Below the pieces are notes generated by a model. It searched no databases and was not told where the DNA came from. It worked only from the letters and a program-made list of their open reading frames with translations. Positions 61,231 through 64,000 of a stretch of 64,000 bases of DNA are shown here, one piece after another. A program made the translations under genes and the position numbers. Within the stretch, counting starts at the first letter, position 1. Every line of letters begins with the position of its first letter. Source of the stretch: Aptenodytes patagonicus (Eukaryota; Chordata; Aves; Sphenisciformes; Spheniscidae); the NCBI RefSeq assembly GCF_965638725.1, contig NC_134963.1, positions 2,797,501 through 2,861,500 on the forward strand, written 5' to 3'.

Positions 61231-61797
61231 GATCATAGAATCATAGAATCATTAAGGTTGGAAAAGACCTCTAAGATCATTGAGTCCAACCGTCAACCCA
61301 ACACCACCATGCCCACTAAACCATGTCCCTAAGCGCCGCATCTACACGTCTTTTCAATACTTCCAGGGATGGCGACTCAACCACTTCCCTGGGCAGCCTG
61401 TTCTAATGTTTAACCACTCTTTCAGTAAAGAAATTTTTCCTCATGTCCAATCTAAACCTCCCCTGGCACAACTTGAGGCCATTTCCTCTCGTCCTATTGC
61501 TTGTTACTTGGGAGAAGAGACCGACCCCCACCTCGCTACAACCTCCTTTCAGGGAGTTGTAGAGAGCGATGAGGTCTCCCCTCAGCCTCCTCTTCTCCAG
61601 GCTAAACAACCCCAGTTCCCTCAGCCGCTCCTCATCAGACTTGTGCTCCAGACCCCTCACCAGCCTCGTTGCCCTTCTCTGGACATGCTCCAGCACCTCA
61701 ATGTCCTTCTTGTAGTGAGGGGCCCAAAACTGCACACAGTATTCGAGGTGCGGCCTCGCCAGTGCCGAGTACACGGGCACGATCACTTCCCTAAAGA
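61231..61797 (-). mobile_element. CR1 LINE, 5'-truncated, 3' end at 61231
   Basis: About 565 bp of chicken-repeat-1 type LINE inserted on the minus strand in an intron of the EP400 paralogue. The minus strand has an open stretch of 127 codons from the C-terminal end of the reverse-transcriptase ORF ([58 protein letters not shown]). It ends in the typical avian 3' terminus with ATTCTATG repeats (plus-strand ATCATAGAATCATAGAATC near 61231-61250). 5' truncation is normal for CR1. The reading frame is little damaged, so the insertion is fairly young. Confidence 0.93.
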
Positions 61798-61886
61798 TAC
61801 TTCATGAAAGCCATTTGACTGTTGCACAGAAAAGTAAATTTCGAGTATTTCTAAAGCTTCACGTAAAACAAGAGAAATCATCATAC

Positions 61887-62108
61887 CTTATCCACAAAGC
61901 TAGCCAGCTGCTCTAACTGTGAAGGAACCGTGGTATTTCTCGAATCATACAACTCTGAATCTCTGTCATCTCTTATCTCGGATCGTGTCTCTCCTGTAAA
62001 CTTTCTAGAATCCTCTTTTCCGTATTCAGAGCAAAGAACCACCTTACGGAAACATGTTTTCAAGTATTCAGTAAGATGATGTGTGATGTCAAAAGTTTTG
62101 TAATCATC
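61887..62108 (-). pseudogene. EP400 exon 33/34-like copy, fully open
   Basis: A 222-nt exon (74 codons, no stop) with acceptor TTTTAG and donor GTATGA. Its end, VPSQLEQLASFVDK, matches [14 protein letters not shown] of EP400 exon 34. Its start (FDITHHLTEYLK, then VVLCSEYGKED) is only loosely like exon 33 ([17 protein letters not shown]). It therefore either fuses the two exons or has diverged strongly. Confidence 0.7.
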
Positions 62109-62448
62109 CTAAAATTGAGTTTAGAAAAGTCAGATTACAGACATATCTGACACCTTTTGCTGCAGGAGATGTTGTTTTCGTTTGATTAAAACAATGGCAA
62201 AAATAGTGTAAAATTATCATTGGAACAAACACAGTTTTCTTTCTAGATATTTTTATCTTCTGATTTTCTACACAAGCTAACAATTCAGGATTTTTACTGA
62301 TTTTAACTGTGATCACATACCACTGGCCCCCAAACAAGTCTGGAAATAAATATAGGACTAGATGATGTTTAAAATTCTGCCTCTGATCTAGTAAAGCACT
62401 TATTTTTTACATATCACTAAAGAACTGCTCATTTTTAAGTTACAGTAC

Positions 62449-62560
62449 CTGAGTTAAAAAGTCTGTTGAACAATCATCTCCTTGAGCAGCCACTTCTTGA
62501 ATCAAATGTTTAATACCTTTTTTCGACAGCCTCTCTTCAACAGAATTACCACTTATAAGC
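62449..62560 (-). pseudogene. EP400 exon 32 copy
   Basis: 112 nt, the same length as EP400 exon 32, with intact AG acceptor and GT donor. In the ancestral phase it is open: LISGNSVEERLSKKGIKHLI then QEVAAQGDD and DFLTQ, 26 of 37 residues identical. Confidence 0.85.
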
Positions 62561-62965
62561 CTGTAAAACAAAGTAACTCATTAAATACTGCTCTCTAGAG
62601 AACAGTGACACTTTCTGAAACTCAACTGTTCCATGTCTAATGTTCCTCGCCTACAGCAGTGAGCACCAACACTTGTTTAGAGTCCATCAGGTGTTTTTGT
62701 AGGAAGTTTTGTATTCTTTTTTAGTTTCTTAGAGGAAGGTGCTTTTTTTACATCTGATTTCGTATTTTCAAAACACCAGGTTCTTCTACGTTCTTATTTT
62801 CAAAATGAACAATGAACAGTACTTCATTTTTAAAGGGATTTTAAAAGAACAAATGACTTAAACTAAAAGGACGACCTCAACCAAAAATCCTAGTTTCACC
62901 TAAAAACATCTTCCCTCTATTTTTGATTTTAAAACACCTATACTATTTCTTAGCGTAAAAGTCAC

Positions 62966-63158
62966 CTGTATACGTATCTCTGTCTCTTGCAATGTTATCA
63001 CACCATTCCTTAGCCTTTGTATCCATCAGCGGATCTAAATCAGTGTCATAGAAGACAACAGTATCCGCACCTACATGGCTGACACCTGTGGAGGGAGTGT
63101 GGGAAGAGAGAACAGCACAGGAGAAGCGCTTGTCTTGGTTGAAGTTTTTTATGGATTC
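62966..63158 (-). pseudogene. EP400 exon 31 copy (helicase motifs V-VI)
   Basis: The copy encodes ESIKNFNQDKRFSCAVLSSH, then STGV and [16 protein letters not shown], matching EP400 exon 31 (37 identical of the first 54 residues). It is 193 nt against 197, a net loss of 4 nt near the 3' end. Motif VI reads CDNIARDRD in place of CDRIGRCKD, losing the first arginine and the glycine. With the homologous donor (GTGACT, 62960-62965) the frame breaks and a TAA follows at the start of the next exon. With an alternative donor GTATAC 8 nt earlier (exon end 62974) the frame is kept. Confidence 0.85.
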
Positions 63159-63936
63159 CTAAAATGGGGAGACAAGCAACTTAATTACAAATTCACATTA
63201 ATAAAGAATAAATCTCTAAACAAACTTCTTTACAGAATGAGAAGATCAGAAAAATTGTTTTCTTAGTAGTTCCCCAACCGACATTAAGCTTGCAAACATT
63301 TTAAGTGTGACTGCCCACATTACAGATCTACACAATTCACAATTAATTTGTGTACCATTAAAACTATTAATTTATGGTGCAGTCAACCAGATAAAAATCT
63401 GAAGATCTGTTACAGTAGTCACATTATGTCCTATGACTAAGCACACCTGACCGGGTTATCACATTCTGTGCGTGCTTCATCATTTTTCTTGTCTATTGAC
63501 TAAATTGAATCCCTTCTATTGTGCTGCCTTGTGTTGCTTCAAGGCAAAGTATTTCTTTATGTTTTATACTGCATCTGACAGAAAGCATAACAATGCAATT
63601 TGAAATAAAAAAAATAAGAAAAGAATAACTTAACTAGATTGTTAATGTTTGCTCAAATTGTAGGCCCCAGAGGATACTGAGAATCTTACTGGGGAGGGAA
63701 ATGAGCATACTTTCAATTTATCCTCAGGCAATGCCAGGGCACTCTACAAAAAACAAAAGCCCCTGGAGTAAGGCTGAGGAAGTGCCAACATAAAAACAGC
63801 AACTACACTTAACGTACTAGCAATGTAGATAGCTACAGATAATGAAAGCAAAAGTAATTAATCAAAACACTATTGTGAAATAAAACACCTGTATTTCAAG
63901 CACAAATTACTCACAAATGTAGGACTAGTGGCATAC
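63159..63936 (-). other. Intron of the EP400 paralogue
   Basis: AT-rich sequence between the exon 31 copy and the possible exon 30 fragment. No repeat or coding similarity was recognised. Confidence 0.45.
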
Positions 63937-64000
63937 CTCTTGGAAACACCCTGGATGCCTCATCAAATAGTAATATGACTGACATATTTCATATATAATT
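63937..64000 (-). pseudogene. Possible EP400 exon 30 equivalent (edge fragment)
   Basis: A donor-like GTATGC closes an open stretch containing LLFDEASRVFPR. It may correspond to [13 protein letters not shown] of EP400 exon 30 and lies at the right distance before the exon 31 copy. It is about 2 nt shorter than expected and only weakly similar. The rest would lie beyond the window. Confidence 0.28.

Larger units (their letters stand above)
54588..64000 (-). pseudogene. Degenerate partial EP400 paralogue (unprocessed; continues beyond right edge)
   Basis: Upstream of EP400, on the same strand, equivalents of EP400 exons 31, 32, 33/34, 35, 36, 42, 44 and probably 45 occur in the right order with introns. 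The exon 37-39 equivalents lie between them on the opposite strand. Identity to EP400 is high in places: 37 of 54 residues in the exon 31 equivalent, 26 of 37 in exon 32 and 16 of 28 in exon 35. Damage includes a 4-nt loss in exon 31, a TAG and lost acceptor AG in exon 36, a 1-nt loss in exon 38, truncation of exon 39, absence of exons 40-41, and the inversion. Because introns are kept, it arose by DNA duplication, not retrotransposition. Human EP400P1 lies on the other (3') side of EP400, so this copy looks independent. Some exons remain fully open, so residual or recent coding function is not excluded. Confidence 0.85.

Noticed and set aside
61280-61807. 175-codon plus-strand frame
   Set aside because: It is the antisense of the CR1 reverse-transcriptase segment.

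Overview
The window is from a vertebrate nuclear genome, almost certainly a bird. It holds GT-AG introns, two CpG-island promoters, a 5'-truncated CR1 LINE with the avian 3' repeat of ATTCTATG type, and LTRs of a kind common in neoavian birds. No bacterial-style operons, CRISPR arrays or tRNA/rRNA genes were seen.

Layout (genes read right to left on the minus strand): (1) 54-64 kb: a decayed, intron-containing partial paralogue of EP400 that runs off the right edge. Exon-by-exon equivalents of EP400 exons 31-45 can be followed through it, broken up by a CR1 element, a solo LTR and a pair of inverted LTRs. The segment between the inverted LTRs (exon copies 37-39) lies on the opposite strand from the rest. 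(2) 52.2-54 kb: CpG-island promoter and noncoding first exon of EP400. (3) 51.2-1.8 kb: the complete EP400 gene, 54 coding exons that join in frame into a protein of about 3,127 residues. It is the p400 SWI2/SNF2-family ATPase of the TIP60/NuA4 complex, with HSA domain, split ATPase, SANT domain and glutamine-rich C-terminus. A 2.2-kb 3'UTR follows. (4) 1.8-0 kb: the CpG-island promoter and first four coding exons (143 residues) of NOC4L, a nucleolar ribosome-biogenesis factor, which continues beyond the left edge.

EP400 and NOC4L are tandem and very close: the EP400 poly(A) signal lies about 270 bp upstream of the NOC4L start codon. In mammals EP400P1 and DDX51 lie between these two genes; nothing resembling either is present in that gap here.

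The part most worth a second look is the upstream EP400 paralogue. It keeps 57-70% residue identity and several fully open exons but has lost key catalytic residues, splice sites and one internal reading frame, and it has apparently undergone an LTR-flanked inversion. All exon borders were placed by eye from splice consensus, phase and remembered human EP400/NOC4L sequence, and may be off by a base or two.
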